The position numbers and the translations under genes were made by a program. Below, in pieces: positions 6,841 to 15,498 of a DNA stretch of 35,575 bases. Every line of letters starts with the position of its first letter. Position 1 is the stretch's first letter. The stretch covers positions 1 to 35,575 of IMG/VR virus record IMGVR_UViG_3300024948_000031; one strand, given 5' to 3'. The notes beneath the pieces were generated by a model that made no database searches, was not told the DNA's origin, and saw nothing but the letters and a program-made list of their open reading frames with translations. This stretch comes from a virus.

Positions 6841-7341
6841 TTAAATCTCAGGAGGTGAATGTAGGTGGTGTGGTTTTGGAATATCGTCATCTTGCCAAGT
6901 TTCAACGCCTTCACCATCCCATTTTTGCCCTTGGCCATTAACATCAAATTGATACGTACTACGAGCATGTAGTTTAATGTTCTCAGCACGCACTTCAAAG
7001 TTAAGTGGAGTATCAATTAAAATTCCAGTGCGCTTCAGGTGTACTTTCTGCCCCAAGTCGTCAGACAATGCGACCTCGCCTCGTTCTAAGTCAATTTGAT
7101 ATCGCTTATCGCCAACAATCAGAGCAAAACCACGACTACGATCACCTGAAGGAAAAGCAAGGTATGACTGGCAGCCTTCTAAAGGCCAGTGATTCCAACC
7201 ATACGGCTCTACACGATCAACATTTGGTGGCAAATCTTCACCATCAAAAATTTCAACCTGAATCTTGTTGCGGCTTACACGTAAGCCACGACCTTGGGCA
7301 ATCATTAGCTGTATGCGATTCCATATTTGCTGCCAATTCAT
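6841..7341 (-). CDS. baseplate assembly protein V, Mu gp45-like spike
   Basis: A 166-aa spike/baseplate protein. The N-terminus MNWQQIWNRIQLMIAQGRG and the OB-like region (VDRVEPYGWNHWPLEGCQSYLAFPSGDRSRGFALIVGD) are typical of Mu gp45, followed by the beta-helical tail that forms the membrane-piercing tip. It overlaps the P-like gene by four bases. Proline and histidine near the end (PKPHHLHSPPEI) could bind an apical metal ion as in other spikes; this is inference. Confidence 0.9.
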   Translation of the reverse strand: MNWQQIWNRIQLMIAQGRGLRVSRNKIQVEIFDGEDLPPNVDRVEPYGWNHWPLEGCQSYLAFPSGDRSRGFALIVGDKRYQIDLERGEVALSDDLGQKVHLKRTGILIDTPLNFEVRAENIKLHARSTYQFDVNGQGQKWDGEGVETWQDDDIPKPHHLHSPPEI

Positions 7342-8387
7342 GACTTAGACTTTCTACGGTGCGCTGCACTGTGGGTTTTTGCTTGTTTAACATCGCCCAC
7401 AAAGGCGTTACGGTGCATAACAGTCAGGTTAGATATTGTGCCTTGGTTATCATCTTGCTCATAGCTGCCATCGCCGATCAAGAACACATCATCAATGCCT
7501 TCATCGGGAATCACCACGCGCACTTGTGTATTAATACGCCAAGGCTCAAACTTGCCTGCGGGCGTGGTGTAGCCCCAGCCGAACAACTCAATGTTAATGC
7601 TATGCGCACGCGCTAAGCGGCGGTTACGCTCAAGCTCTGCTCGGCGCTGTAGTGCGCCCAATCCATTGCCGTGACGGTCTGCCACAATATGCATGGGTCT
7701 AAAATAAGTTAGGCCAGCATCGATCACCGCGCCTTTACGGCTGGTGTTGGCATCGTAGTCAAAGCTCTTAACGTAATACTCACTGAAGCGCAGCTTGTAC
7801 TCATCATTGATCTCATAACTTTTAATCTGCTCACCCATTACTAAGGTCGCAACAGGGGCGCTATTGCTAGGCTCTGTCATCATTAAACCACCGTCAGGCG
7901 TAGGGTAGATTAGCATGTTGCTGGCACGTGCCGCATTAAGTATGGCGTTAGATGGGCTTTCAGACTGCATGCTGAAATCAGGAACAATTGCAGTAGTTTG
8001 TGGCACCTTCACAGGCACTTTAAACAACGTACAAATGCGCTTTACAATCTCACCAAGCCTAATGCCTTTAAGCGTCAGGCTATATTGGCAATCAATCAAT
8101 TCACGCCCAAGTGAGCGGGCTTGCAAGCTAATGCTGTGGCTATCTTTACCTACGCGACGGCGCACGGCATCGGCACGTACAGTAGTCACCAGCACATTAT
8201 TAAGATAAACCTCGGCAACAGTATTAGCATCAAAGCCCAAGTTATTACCCACACCTTGGCTTGTAAGCTCTAAAGCCAAACTAGCGGCTAAGTCATCAAC
8301 AGACATGCGGATACTAACCTTTTGCCAAAAGCCAAAGCGCTGGCCGTTAAAGCGCACCTCAACGATGTTTTCTTGTGTATCAGCCAT
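7338..8387 (-). CDS. baseplate hub protein, Mu gp44 (P)-like
   Basis: A 349-aa hub protein (late control D/gp27-like fold). The start at 8387 (MADTQENIVEVRFNGQRFG) is preferred over 8453: it overlaps the upstream gene by only eight bases and matches family N-termini. Core features include RLGEIVKRICTLFKVPVKVP and the FRPMHIVADRHGNGLGALQRRAELERNRR segment split near residues 240-270, seen across Mu-like P proteins. It lies between the circularisation protein and the spike gene. Confidence 0.9.
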   Translation of the reverse strand: MADTQENIVEVRFNGQRFGFWQKVSIRMSVDDLAASLALELTSQGVGNNLGFDANTVAEVYLNNVLVTTVRADAVRRRVGKDSHSISLQARSLGRELIDCQYSLTLKGIRLGEIVKRICTLFKVPVKVPQTTAIVPDFSMQSESPSNAILNAARASNMLIYPTPDGGLMMTEPSNSAPVATLVMGEQIKSYEINDEYKLRFSEYYVKSFDYDANTSRKGAVIDAGLTYFRPMHIVADRHGNGLGALQRRAELERNRRLARAHSINIELFGWGYTTPAGKFEPWRINTQVRVVIPDEGIDDVFLIGDGSYEQDDNQGTISNLTVMHRNAFVGDVKQAKTHSAAHRRKSKS

Positions 8388-9552
8388 ACACGCGCCCAAC
8401 CACAAATAATGGGTGACGCACACCGTTTTGGGCGATAAATACCGCTTCATCAATACCCATTTGATGTGCTAACAAAACGCTAGGCAATGGGTTAACAATG
8501 TCGCGGCTTACTTGTGGGGTTAAGTCTTGGTCTAGTAATGCATCAATCAAGGCTGTGCGAGCTGACACAGCTGCCTGAAACACTGCATCATTCATACTTG
8601 GCAATAGCGCATCGATGGCCGTTAATAAGTTGCTTAGCACGGCATCACGGCCATTAGCATTGTCATAATCGGCTATTGCCATATTTGCCGCTGCCACTAC
8701 TAGCATCTGGCTACGTAAAGCGCTCTCACGCGCGGTGTTAATTTTGTAAAGTGCTGAAACTGTCACCGCAGTATTGGCGCTAGCTTCAATGGTTGGCGGG
8801 TTAATGGCCGTATTAGTGATTCGAGCAATTGCACGGACGCGTGTATCACTGGCGACATCTTCATCCAGTGCGTCAGCGCCCAAGCCTAACACATTAGCAA
8901 AGTTACCCATTGCCGCTGCATATTGTCCTGGTACTTGCATAAGCACATTAATGTCGTTCTTAACGCCTGCCACCACATTCAGCACTTGGCTTGCCCAAGT
9001 AAGCGGCAAAGTAGTGAGCGAGATCACATTACGCAAGCCATCAAGATGCTGGCTAATGTCAGCAATAAACGCATTCAACCCATCGTTGCTAATAGGCTCC
9101 AGCGCAAAGTCTTCAATAATCGCATCATGCAGCTTGGCCGTGCGGTCAAACGCTACGTCCACTTTATCAACAGTAGGCTCATAAGGCGCACGGCCACCTG
9201 GCACAAAGTCTATACTTACAACACAATAACCGCCTTTGTCATTACTCTCAGAGCGTGTCCAATCGGCAGCCTCAACCCATAACTGACCTAGCCACGGATG
9301 GTTAAGCCAAACAGCGCCAGTGGCTGCGAGCTTTTCAGTAAAGCCATTAACCTCAAGATCATAATCTGCACCGATGAAGTAGGCATTAAGCTTAAATGCC
9401 TTTGCCTTAGCGCCAAAGCGCTCAACCTCTACTTCGTCCGAATGCGGGAACTCATGAATCACCAGCCGCTTGCCAGATTTTTCGTCATGGTTTTCGGTCA
9501 AGAACTCAAAACCATCAAAATCAGCTTTGATTAGACGATCAAGCCAACTCAT
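8380..9552 (-). CDS. tail/DNA circularisation protein, Mu gp43 (N)-like
   Basis: A 390-aa protein with the N-terminal DNA-circularisation domain of Mu N: MSWLDRLIKADFDGFEF, then RFGAKAKAFKLNAYFIGADYD and the LNHPWLG segment, within the first 110 residues. The remainder is helical. In Mu it belongs to the baseplate/tail tip; the name comes from a proposed role in joining DNA ends after injection. Start at 9552 makes an ATGA overlap with the tape measure gene. Confidence 0.9.
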   Translation of the reverse strand: MSWLDRLIKADFDGFEFLTENHDEKSGKRLVIHEFPHSDEVEVERFGAKAKAFKLNAYFIGADYDLEVNGFTEKLAATGAVWLNHPWLGQLWVEAADWTRSESNDKGGYCVVSIDFVPGGRAPYEPTVDKVDVAFDRTAKLHDAIIEDFALEPISNDGLNAFIADISQHLDGLRNVISLTTLPLTWASQVLNVVAGVKNDINVLMQVPGQYAAAMGNFANVLGLGADALDEDVASDTRVRAIARITNTAINPPTIEASANTAVTVSALYKINTARESALRSQMLVVAAANMAIADYDNANGRDAVLSNLLTAIDALLPSMNDAVFQAAVSARTALIDALLDQDLTPQVSRDIVNPLPSVLLAHQMGIDEAVFIAQNGVRHPLFVVGRVYG

Positions 9553-11543
9553 GGAATTCCCCAAACGCTACCAGTTTGAGAAAAGTTTTTAACAGGGCCA
9601 GATGTATTGGTGGTTTGAGACGTTGCTTTCAAGCCATCAGCCAATTGCACACGCACTGTGGTTTCTACCTTTGCAGGCTCTTTGTTGGTTGGGGAGTTCA
9701 AGTACTCGTACAGCAACCCACCAGAGCCGCCGATTGCCGCACCTATTGCGGTGCCAATCACTGGCACAAAGCTGCCGATCATGCCCCCAACGGCAGCGCC
9801 ATTCAGTGCGCTATTGCCATAACGACTCATAGCAGAGTCTTCACCAAATGCGTAATCAAGCCCAGCACCACCAACAGCAGCGCCCACACCTAAAACACCA
9901 GCGCGCCCAGCTACTTTCCCCGCTTTAGGTGCATATCTTGATGCCGCTCTTGAAATAGCGCCAGTTGCAGCACCTTTACCACCAGACGCTATAGTAGCCA
10001 ACCCTGCTGCACCAGCCATCGCAATGAGTGCGGTAGTTGCTAATGTTGCCGCCCCAGCTAATGCTGGGTGTTTAGTAGATAAGTCTGCAAACTGACCAGA
10101 TAGTGTGGCTATGGCAGGGGTTAAATTATCCATTGCCGCTTTGGTGCCAGCGTCTTTAGCTTGCTCTGCCGCGCGTACTTGGGCAGATGCGGTGCTAGAC
10201 ATAAGCTCATAATTAACGTCATTCACGCCGTATTCAGTGCGGTTTCTGCTAATGGCTGTATCCACGCTGTTTACAACAGACTTGTTGCGTAACCCCATTA
10301 ATGCACCCATCGCCTGCATATCTTGGAAGTACTTACCGATCACTGATCCTTCAGATAATGCATTAAGTGATTCGATTAACTCTTTTTGTTCTGTTTTGTC
10401 TTTGCTGACCTTAAGTTTAGCCATTACCGCTTTCATTTGCGGGTTATTAGCAGCCTCTTTATCAATGATATTCATCCATGCGGTCACGGCATCAACACCT
10501 TTGACACGTTGATCCATCAGATACTTACCTAAATCACCACGGCCAGCCTTATCAAAGTCTGTTGCGGTATCTTTACTGCTTAGCTTAGCCAGTAGATTTT
10601 TAACGTTATTGCCAGCTTCGTCCGTGCTGCCAGAGGTTAAAATAGAGGCCTGATTCATTGTCAGCACTTTTTGCAAACCATCCAAACCCATCAAGCCTGA
10701 TTTGCCAGCAAGCGGCAATTGTTGCGCTAGCCATTTAGCCTGGTCTTTGATCTCAAAACCACCAGCTTGGCCAGATGCGGTAATCATATTCAATGCAGTG
10801 CGTAACTCTTTGTCGTTACCAACAATCCCTTGGCCTTTAAGCACGCTGGCAAGGTTAGCAATGTCAACAGGTGCAGCGCTAGCACCCACTGCCGTTTTCA
10901 TGATCGTTGGTAAAAATTCGATTGATTTTTGAAAGCCAAGCACGTTCTTTGCAATCATTGCATCAAGCGCTTCAGCTGCTTGATCACGCGTGCCGCCACC
11001 AATGCCACGTTGAGTAGAGCGGTTGATCACTGCCTCTAACTCTTTCATGCCGACTTTACGGCCAGATACATCACGCTCTGCAAATGCAGTATTTGCCATT
11101 GATGCTAAACGTTCATCAAAGCTCATTGCTTTAGATGCAGCCCCTTTAATCACATAGCCACCAGCGCCAACAGCCGCACCAACCGTCATGGCTATTTGCA
11201 GCTTATTGGCAGCACCTAACTCACTCTTAAGTTCACGCACCTTTTTAAGTTGCGCATCATAAGCGCGGTTTAACTCCCTAGCGCTCAAAGCGCCACTGGC
11301 AGCTAGGCGCTTATAAGCAGCTTCTGTGTGTTGTATTTCACGTTGAACAGCACGCTCACCGCGTACACCAAGCACCTCACGTGCCTGAGAGAGCTTTTCA
11401 TAGCTTGAGCGCTGGCGATTGTTAGATTGAACAGTGAGATTTTCAGATTGACGTAATGCCTTTTGTTGCAACTCTGCTGCTTTGGTAATGCCGCGCGTAG
11501 CGCCATCACTAAGCTTAAGTTTTACTTCAACATTAACAGACAT
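9549..11543 (-). CDS. tail tape measure protein, Mu gp42-like
   Basis: A 664-aa protein that sets tail length and occupies the tail tube. The N-terminal 100 residues are coiled coil (KAAELQQKALRQSENLTVQ; AREVLGVRGERAVQREIQHTEAAYKRL). A phage-TMP core follows, and a glycine-alanine-rich hydrophobic stretch at about 490-620 probably inserts in membrane (AGAATLATTALIAMAGAAGL). It lies directly after the tail chaperone pair, as in nearly all long-tailed phages. A terminator-like hairpin with the ribosome site in its 3' arm precedes it. The protein is shorter than some relatives, implying a short tail. Confidence 0.92.
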   Translation of the reverse strand: MSVNVEVKLKLSDGATRGITKAAELQQKALRQSENLTVQSNNRQRSSYEKLSQAREVLGVRGERAVQREIQHTEAAYKRLAASGALSARELNRAYDAQLKKVRELKSELGAANKLQIAMTVGAAVGAGGYVIKGAASKAMSFDERLASMANTAFAERDVSGRKVGMKELEAVINRSTQRGIGGGTRDQAAEALDAMIAKNVLGFQKSIEFLPTIMKTAVGASAAPVDIANLASVLKGQGIVGNDKELRTALNMITASGQAGGFEIKDQAKWLAQQLPLAGKSGLMGLDGLQKVLTMNQASILTSGSTDEAGNNVKNLLAKLSSKDTATDFDKAGRGDLGKYLMDQRVKGVDAVTAWMNIIDKEAANNPQMKAVMAKLKVSKDKTEQKELIESLNALSEGSVIGKYFQDMQAMGALMGLRNKSVVNSVDTAISRNRTEYGVNDVNYELMSSTASAQVRAAEQAKDAGTKAAMDNLTPAIATLSGQFADLSTKHPALAGAATLATTALIAMAGAAGLATIASGGKGAATGAISRAASRYAPKAGKVAGRAGVLGVGAAVGGAGLDYAFGEDSAMSRYGNSALNGAAVGGMIGSFVPVIGTAIGAAIGGSGGLLYEYLNSPTNKEPAKVETTVRVQLADGLKATSQTTNTSGPVKNFSQTGSVWGIP

Positions 11544-11548
11544 TAAAA

Positions 11549-11581
11549 AAGCTCCAGTACCTTTTGCGGATACTGAAGCTT
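11549..11581 (-). promoter_or_regulatory. attenuator-like hairpin covering the tape measure ribosome site
   Basis: On the - strand AAGCTTCAGTA (11581-11571) pairs with TACTGGAGCTT (11559-11549) with one U-G wobble and an 11-base loop, then TTTTA and the ATG. The hairpin plus U-run looks like an intrinsic terminator, and the Shine-Dalgarno GGAG is within its 3' arm. It could lower tape measure output relative to the chaperones and tube. No experiment supports this here. Confidence 0.55.
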
Positions 11582-11605
11582 AATATGATTAGTGCTGACA
11601 ACTTA

Positions 11606-11625
11606 CGCTGGAAACGTTTCCAGCG
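11606..11625. repeat. palindrome copy 2 (CGCTGGAAACGTTTCCAGCG)
   Basis: A 20-base perfect palindrome in the gap between the frameshift extension (ending 11635) and the tape measure hairpin. It is identical to the core of the palindrome at 6488-6509. Confidence 0.6.
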
Positions 11626-11634
11626 GAATGGCTG

Positions 11635-12089
11635 CTAGTTAAACGCTCTACCTTCAAACTCAGCTGCTATTTTTGCATAAAGAAATAATTTGCTTAAAGG
11701 CCATGCTGCAATCTCTGAGTCTAGCTGGTTAAGCACCTTCATCACCAATGCAGTTGCAGCAATGATGCGCCTTACTTTTTTAGTGAGGCTTCCTGATCTA
11801 GTGTTAATGCATCAGTATTTTCACCACCTTCAACTGACTCAGCCTCATCGGCACTCATCATTTTGTCAGCGATTGCCTCAGCACGTCGATAATCAACACC
11901 ACGCAACTGGTTGATTAAACTTTCATCTGTGCCAGTTAGGCTAGCGATTAAAGCAATACGCTGTGCGACGCCGCCACGAACATCAAAAGACAAATAATCA
12001 GCAGCGGTTGTGTAACCACGGAAATTAAGCTCGCTAATCGTTAACTTCTCACTAAGTTTTAGTGGGTGTTTGAGAGTAAGTTTTTTCAT
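11635..12089 (-). CDS. tail assembly chaperone, -1 frameshift fusion product (151 aa)
   Basis: Extended form of the tail chaperone made by slipping back one base at A AAA AAG (11781-11775). The zero frame stops at the very next codon. The -1 frame stays open for 46 codons, starting VRRIIAATALV and ending AAEFEGRAFN, with TAG at 11637-11635. The G/GT arrangement of tail chaperones is conserved in long-tailed phages and usually lies between tube and tape measure genes, as here. The extension is only visible with the frameshift; it has no ATG early enough to be a normal gene. Coordinates span both frames. Confidence 0.8.
11772..12089 (-). CDS. tail assembly chaperone, short form, Mu gp41-like (105 aa)
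   Basis: The unshifted product of 105 residues. It begins MKKLTLKHPLKLSEKLTISELNF, matching the short basic beta-strand opening of phage tail assembly (gp41/E-like) proteins, and ends EASLKK. The N-terminal domain would bind tail tube subunits and the tape measure. It lies six bases after the tube gene without a strong Shine-Dalgarno, so translation probably depends on the upstream gene. Expected ratio of short to long form is high, as in other phages. Confidence 0.85.
   Translation of the reverse strand: MKKLTLKHPLKLSEKLTISELNFRGYTTAADYLSFDVRGGVAQRIALIASLTGTDESLINQLRGVDYRRAEAIADKMMSADEAESVEGGENTDALTLDQEASLKK
11775..11781 (-). promoter_or_regulatory. -1 ribosomal frameshift slippery site (A AAA AAG)
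   Basis: The - strand reads CTA AAA AAG TAA, a canonical X XXY YYZ heptamer with a stop codon directly after it. The downstream -1 frame is open. No strong downstream pseudoknot was evident by eye. Confidence 0.8.
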
Positions 12090-12095
12090 GTTGGA

Positions 12096-12458
12096 TTAAC
12101 CAATCTTCTCTGAAGTGTTAGCTACAATCGTGAGCTTGCTTTCGCCGCTATCAACAGGTATCGGGTCTTCTACAAAAGCCTGACTAAGCAAGTGCGTACT
12201 GCCATCAGCCAATTTCACGGTGACGTCTTCATCTTTGATATTGTTTAGAGCGATCACATCCACGCCGCCCAGCAAGTTAATGCTGAGTTCTAGCTTTGCT
12301 GGGACAGCAGATTCAGTGTAACCACCGTCTTCTGCCAAACGTCCAGGCTTATGCTCACGCTTTGTTCCGCTTGGCGTAAATGTGCCAGGATTAGCCGAAA
12401 GTGGTAATTTCCCGATGCTAGGTACGGATACCGTGCGGATATTGTTAATTTGTGCCAT
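12096..12458 (-). CDS. tail tube protein, Mu gpM-like
   Basis: A 120-aa inner tail tube subunit. It has the family pattern SVPSIGKLPLSANPGTFTPSG near the start and the central KLELSINLLGGVDVIALNNI, a length close to Mu M (118 aa). It follows the sheath gene as in all contractile phages. A 12-pair hairpin stands between sheath and tube, and AAGG is about nine bases before the ATG. Confidence 0.9.
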   Translation of the reverse strand: MAQINNIRTVSVPSIGKLPLSANPGTFTPSGTKREHKPGRLAEDGGYTESAVPAKLELSINLLGGVDVIALNNIKDEDVTVKLADGSTHLLSQAFVEDPIPVDSGESKLTIVANTSEKIG

Positions 12459-12503
12459 GTTTAAATACCTTTCAAAGATTGTTTAAATACGCTTCAATCG
12501 TTT

Positions 12504-12540
12504 TCAAACCCCTATAAAATTGAATGTCATAGGGGTTTGA
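12504..12540 (-). terminator. 12-pair hairpin between sheath and tube genes
   Basis: TCAAACCCCTAT (12504-12515) pairs perfectly with ATAGGGGTTTGA (12529-12540) around a 13-base loop. On the - strand the stem is followed by AAAACG rather than a U-run, so it may act as an mRNA stability or partial termination element rather than a full terminator. Confidence 0.5.
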
Positions 12541-12558
12541 TTAAGAATTAGCTATCAA

Positions 12559-14028
12559 TTAATAAACTGGTACCGCTTTACGGAACTGTGACCGACCAGC
12601 CAAAATGTAGAACGGTGATAGCAACACAGGATCATCTTTAAAGTTGAATCGGCTAGGATTAGTGGCATCCTGCTCAACGATCAATGTCTCTTTGTAATAA
12701 TCGTAAGCTTGCACCCAGCCTTTTTCACGCATGAGCCAGTGCTGATAAAGGCTTAATAAATAGGCGCGAACGTCATCTTCTGTGGTGATTCGCAAACCAG
12801 GTCTATAACCTTCGTTGTTTTTTGCGGCGGCGGTACCAACAAACTTTTTAATCGCACCAATGCGCTGCTCATAGCGGATGCGCTCCATTGCCTCGGCTGT
12901 GTTGATGTCTAAATATGCATCATCTGCGCTGCCATCAGGGCGATATTGATACATGGAGATCAAGCGCTTGATGCTGCATGAGCCATCTTTGGAAATCTGC
13001 ATCACACTCATGCCTTTAAATAGCAAGCTGTTAGCATTAGTCCAGTCGTGGTAATCAATACCAATCATGCCAGGTAATGCAATACCCTCTAATGACTCCA
13101 CTGGGTTGTTGTAAAGCTTTGGTGCAGCAGCAGCGGCAACCATAGCAGCGGCTTCCCATGTGCTGGTTGGGTTAATGCCTAAACTTAAATCAGAAATATG
13201 CTCATAGTTTTTAGTCTCACCAAAAGCAGCCGCAGAAGCATAGTCACCACGATGCGCAGTAAACGCGCGGAAGCCTGCCTGTACTGGCGGCAGATATCGC
13301 GCTTGGCTTTCAGCGTGCCAAGCCGCCAATGTGGCCGCATCATTAATGCCTAACACTACATAGCGGTACCATTTTTGCCCGAGTATTGCAGTCAAATCAC
13401 CTGGTGCGGGGTCGCCAGTGCCGCCATTCATCGCGGTGATTGTTAAGCCTAAACCAGCTGGTGTCTCTTCACCGTAAATATTCAAGCGCACATCGATGTT
13501 ATTACCGCACGTTCCTTTGTGGCGCGCAGTAAGCGTGACAGTACTGGCAACAGCAACTGCCGTCACTGATACATCATCACTGGCCGCGTTAATAGCGTCA
13601 GCAATTGCAGTAGCAACAGCTGGCGTAGCTTGGTTTGCAGTTAGACCAGCGCTTACTAATGCACCTTTGATGTATAAAGAGGTTGTGCCAGCTTCCGTTG
13701 GCACGGTATTCACCACGATGGTGCCAGTAGCCGCCACACCAGCTGGGTTATCAGCATATGGCAGCAGGTAAATATCCAACACCTTATCAATGGCACGATA
13801 GCGTTTAACCATCTGTGCCAAATTAGAACCAGCGCCTGCTTTGGTTTCAGCATCTTTTACGCCACTTATACGCACAATTTCACCTGCTGCGGCTGTGCCA
13901 GTGGGTAGCTTTTGACCAGTGATCACCACACCTGGGATGTCATCGCCCAAGCCTGCTTGTGAGCCGTCAATTTCTACATATGCACCAGGGTAGCGTAAAG
14001 CCGCTGGTATCGCCTGAAAACTAATCAT
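12559..14028 (-). CDS. contractile tail sheath protein, Mu gpL-like
   Basis: A 489-aa sheath subunit, close to the Mu L length (495). N-terminal MISFQAIPAALRYPGAYVEIDGS is diagnostic, as is the C-terminal region ending SPFYILAGRSQFRKAVPVY. The middle contains the variable, Ala/Thr-rich domain (VAVASTVTLTARHKGTCGNNIDVRLN). AGGAGA precedes the ATG, which overlaps the terminator gene stop (ATGA). Confidence 0.94.
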   Translation of the reverse strand: MISFQAIPAALRYPGAYVEIDGSQAGLGDDIPGVVITGQKLPTGTAAAGEIVRISGVKDAETKAGAGSNLAQMVKRYRAIDKVLDIYLLPYADNPAGVAATGTIVVNTVPTEAGTTSLYIKGALVSAGLTANQATPAVATAIADAINAASDDVSVTAVAVASTVTLTARHKGTCGNNIDVRLNIYGEETPAGLGLTITAMNGGTGDPAPGDLTAILGQKWYRYVVLGINDAATLAAWHAESQARYLPPVQAGFRAFTAHRGDYASAAAFGETKNYEHISDLSLGINPTSTWEAAAMVAAAAAPKLYNNPVESLEGIALPGMIGIDYHDWTNANSLLFKGMSVMQISKDGSCSIKRLISMYQYRPDGSADDAYLDINTAEAMERIRYEQRIGAIKKFVGTAAAKNNEGYRPGLRITTEDDVRAYLLSLYQHWLMREKGWVQAYDYYKETLIVEQDATNPSRFNFKDDPVLLSPFYILAGRSQFRKAVPVY

Positions 14029-14504
14029 AATTTATCTCCTGTGTAAACTACACTTTCAAAAGGTGGTGGGTCTGGCAAGTAATTGGTGATTACCGCATCA
14101 AAGCTGTAGCTGTCTGCCCAAAAGACCTGTTTTTCTTGGTATTGCAACACGCGGCCACCGTTAAAAACAATTGGGCGTACATCTGGCTCAATCTCCCAGC
14201 CCAATAACAAATTCTTAACTGCCAAACGGTAAGCAAGTAGCTCATCATCAATCTCATTTATTTTGTGGCGCCGTGCGTTTTCTATGCAGATCACCACATC
14301 AAAAATATTGGTGGTATTTTCGGCACGCTCTCCCGCATGGTTTGATTTATCATTGCTATGGATCACCCATGCAGCTGGCAATGGCAATGCCTCAAGATTG
14401 ATTAGGGCATAAGCTGCGCCACCGTCAACAGCCCTAAACCATTGCTTCTCAAAGCCAGCAGGTTTATCCGCTAAACGCTCTATGAGTGGGGTAAGCGATA
14501 TCAT
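14025..14504 (-). CDS. tail terminator / Mu gp37-like protein (159 aa)
   Basis: Lies immediately upstream of the sheath gene, where Mu places gp37 (tail terminator or completion role). The length is typical and residues 105-159 contain RPIVFNGGRVLQYQEKQVFWADSYSFDAVITNY, a beta-rich region as in tail terminators. The start at 14504 (MISLTPLIERL) makes a TAATG overlap with the preceding gene and is preferred to an upstream TTG. Family recognised mainly by position and length. Confidence 0.75.
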   Translation of the reverse strand: MISLTPLIERLADKPAGFEKQWFRAVDGGAAYALINLEALPLPAAWVIHSNDKSNHAGERAENTTNIFDVVICIENARRHKINEIDDELLAYRLAVKNLLLGWEIEPDVRPIVFNGGRVLQYQEKQVFWADSYSFDAVITNYLPDPPPFESVVYTGDKL

Positions 14505-14998
14505 TACCAATCGTCCCCAGATGCATAGGCACCTCCATAACGCTGAGTATTACTAGAAATGCTAATCACATCCCCCTCAATCACTGGGTCAGTAGGTAAA
14601 GGTGGTATCAAGTTGCTTTCACCACGAGCATGCGCTTTAAGCATGCCAATTGCGGCCTCATAAGCAGATGTTTCTGGCTTATCTAAACGCTCAGCCCCTT
14701 GCAGATAATACAAAGCAATGGTTGAGCTTAGTCTCGCCAGTAACGAGGTTTGTACTGTCTCAGGGATGCCATAACTCAAAATCAAGGCATCGGCATCAGC
14801 CAAAGCCTTGTCAATTGCATCAAGCGCTTTGTTTAGGGCTAATTGCTCAGCTTCGGTATAACCTGTGACATCTGCCCCCTCAATGATTGCGCGCAGCGCT
14901 TCATGTGGCGGCATGTCCATATCAGCTGGCACAGCCAACTGAGAAAGACGGCGCGCATTGGAGCGTGCGAGCAAATCAGAGCGGGTAGCAAATGACAT
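14504..14998 (-). CDS. head-tail connector, Mu gp36-like (DUF1320)
   Basis: A 164-aa helical protein with the N-terminus MSFATRSDLLARSNARRLSQLA typical of DUF1320 and the family pattern DADALILSYGIPE, then LARLSSTIALYYL. It is thought to be a connector/adaptor between head and tail in Mu-like phages. It begins three bases after the gp35-like gene and overlaps the next gene by one base. Confidence 0.88.
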   Translation of the reverse strand: MSFATRSDLLARSNARRLSQLAVPADMDMPPHEALRAIIEGADVTGYTEAEQLALNKALDAIDKALADADALILSYGIPETVQTSLLARLSSTIALYYLQGAERLDKPETSAYEAAIGMLKAHARGESNLIPPLPTDPVIEGDVISISSNTQRYGGAYASGDDW

Positions 14999-15000
14999 AG

Positions 15001-15450
15001 TTATTGAGCGCCTGCTTGACCAGCAGCTTCAGCTTCAGCAGCTAAACGTACAGCCTCTAACTCAGCCCATAATTCATCACGCTGCGCAGCGCTTACATCA
15101 AAACCAACAGCAGCCGTTAATACAGTGGCATTAGGCAAGCCGCTCTTGGTCCAGTTGCCATCAACTGTTTTATCTAAAGCCGTCATTGCCTCTTTGATTG
15201 CAGCTAATTTGTCGGCATCAGATAACTCAGTAGGCCCAGATGCAGTTTGAGTTGAGTTATCAACAGATACAGGCTCAACATATCCAACAGGCTTTTCTAC
15301 GCTAGTTTCAAGCATTTGCTCGTTTTCTAAACGTTCTTTAGTTGCATCATCAACCTCAAAAATCCCCCATGCCAGCGTGAACAAAATCGCGCAACGGTGG
15401 AACTGTTGAAGCCCCATTTTTGGTTTAACACGTACATACACTTTAGTCAT
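15001..15450 (-). CDS. Mu gp35-like protein (149 aa)
   Basis: Occupies the slot of Mu gp35 between major head and gp36. N-terminal KVYVRVKPKMGLQQFHRCAIL is like the short beta-hairpin opening of this family (HI1506-related in Haemophilus FluMu). The rest is acidic and Ala-rich, ending in a low-complexity tail (AEAEAAGQAGAQ). Possible head decoration or connector protein; the role is not established. AGGAAA lies before the ATG. Confidence 0.75.
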   Translation of the reverse strand: MTKVYVRVKPKMGLQQFHRCAILFTLAWGIFEVDDATKERLENEQMLETSVEKPVGYVEPVSVDNSTQTASGPTELSDADKLAAIKEAMTALDKTVDGNWTKSGLPNATVLTAAVGFDVSAAQRDELWAELEAVRLAAEAEAAGQAGAQ

Positions 15451-15470
15451 GATGTTTTCCTTTTTTACCT

Positions 15471-15498
15471 AATCACCACCCATGACTGGGTGTTGATT
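15471..15498 (-). terminator. hairpin after the major head gene
   Basis: AATCACCACCCA and TGGGTGTTGATT pair with one mismatch over a 4-base loop. On the - strand it follows the major head stop codon by about 30 bases and is itself followed by AGGTAAAAAAGG, with no U-run. Probably a partial terminator or 3' stabiliser, as is common after highly expressed capsid genes. Confidence 0.5.

Noticed and set aside
6850-6864. AGGAGGTGA followed by ATG TAG on the + strand
   Set aside because: The strong Shine-Dalgarno match is inside the antisense of the spike gene's C-terminus, and the ORF is one codon. Treated as chance.
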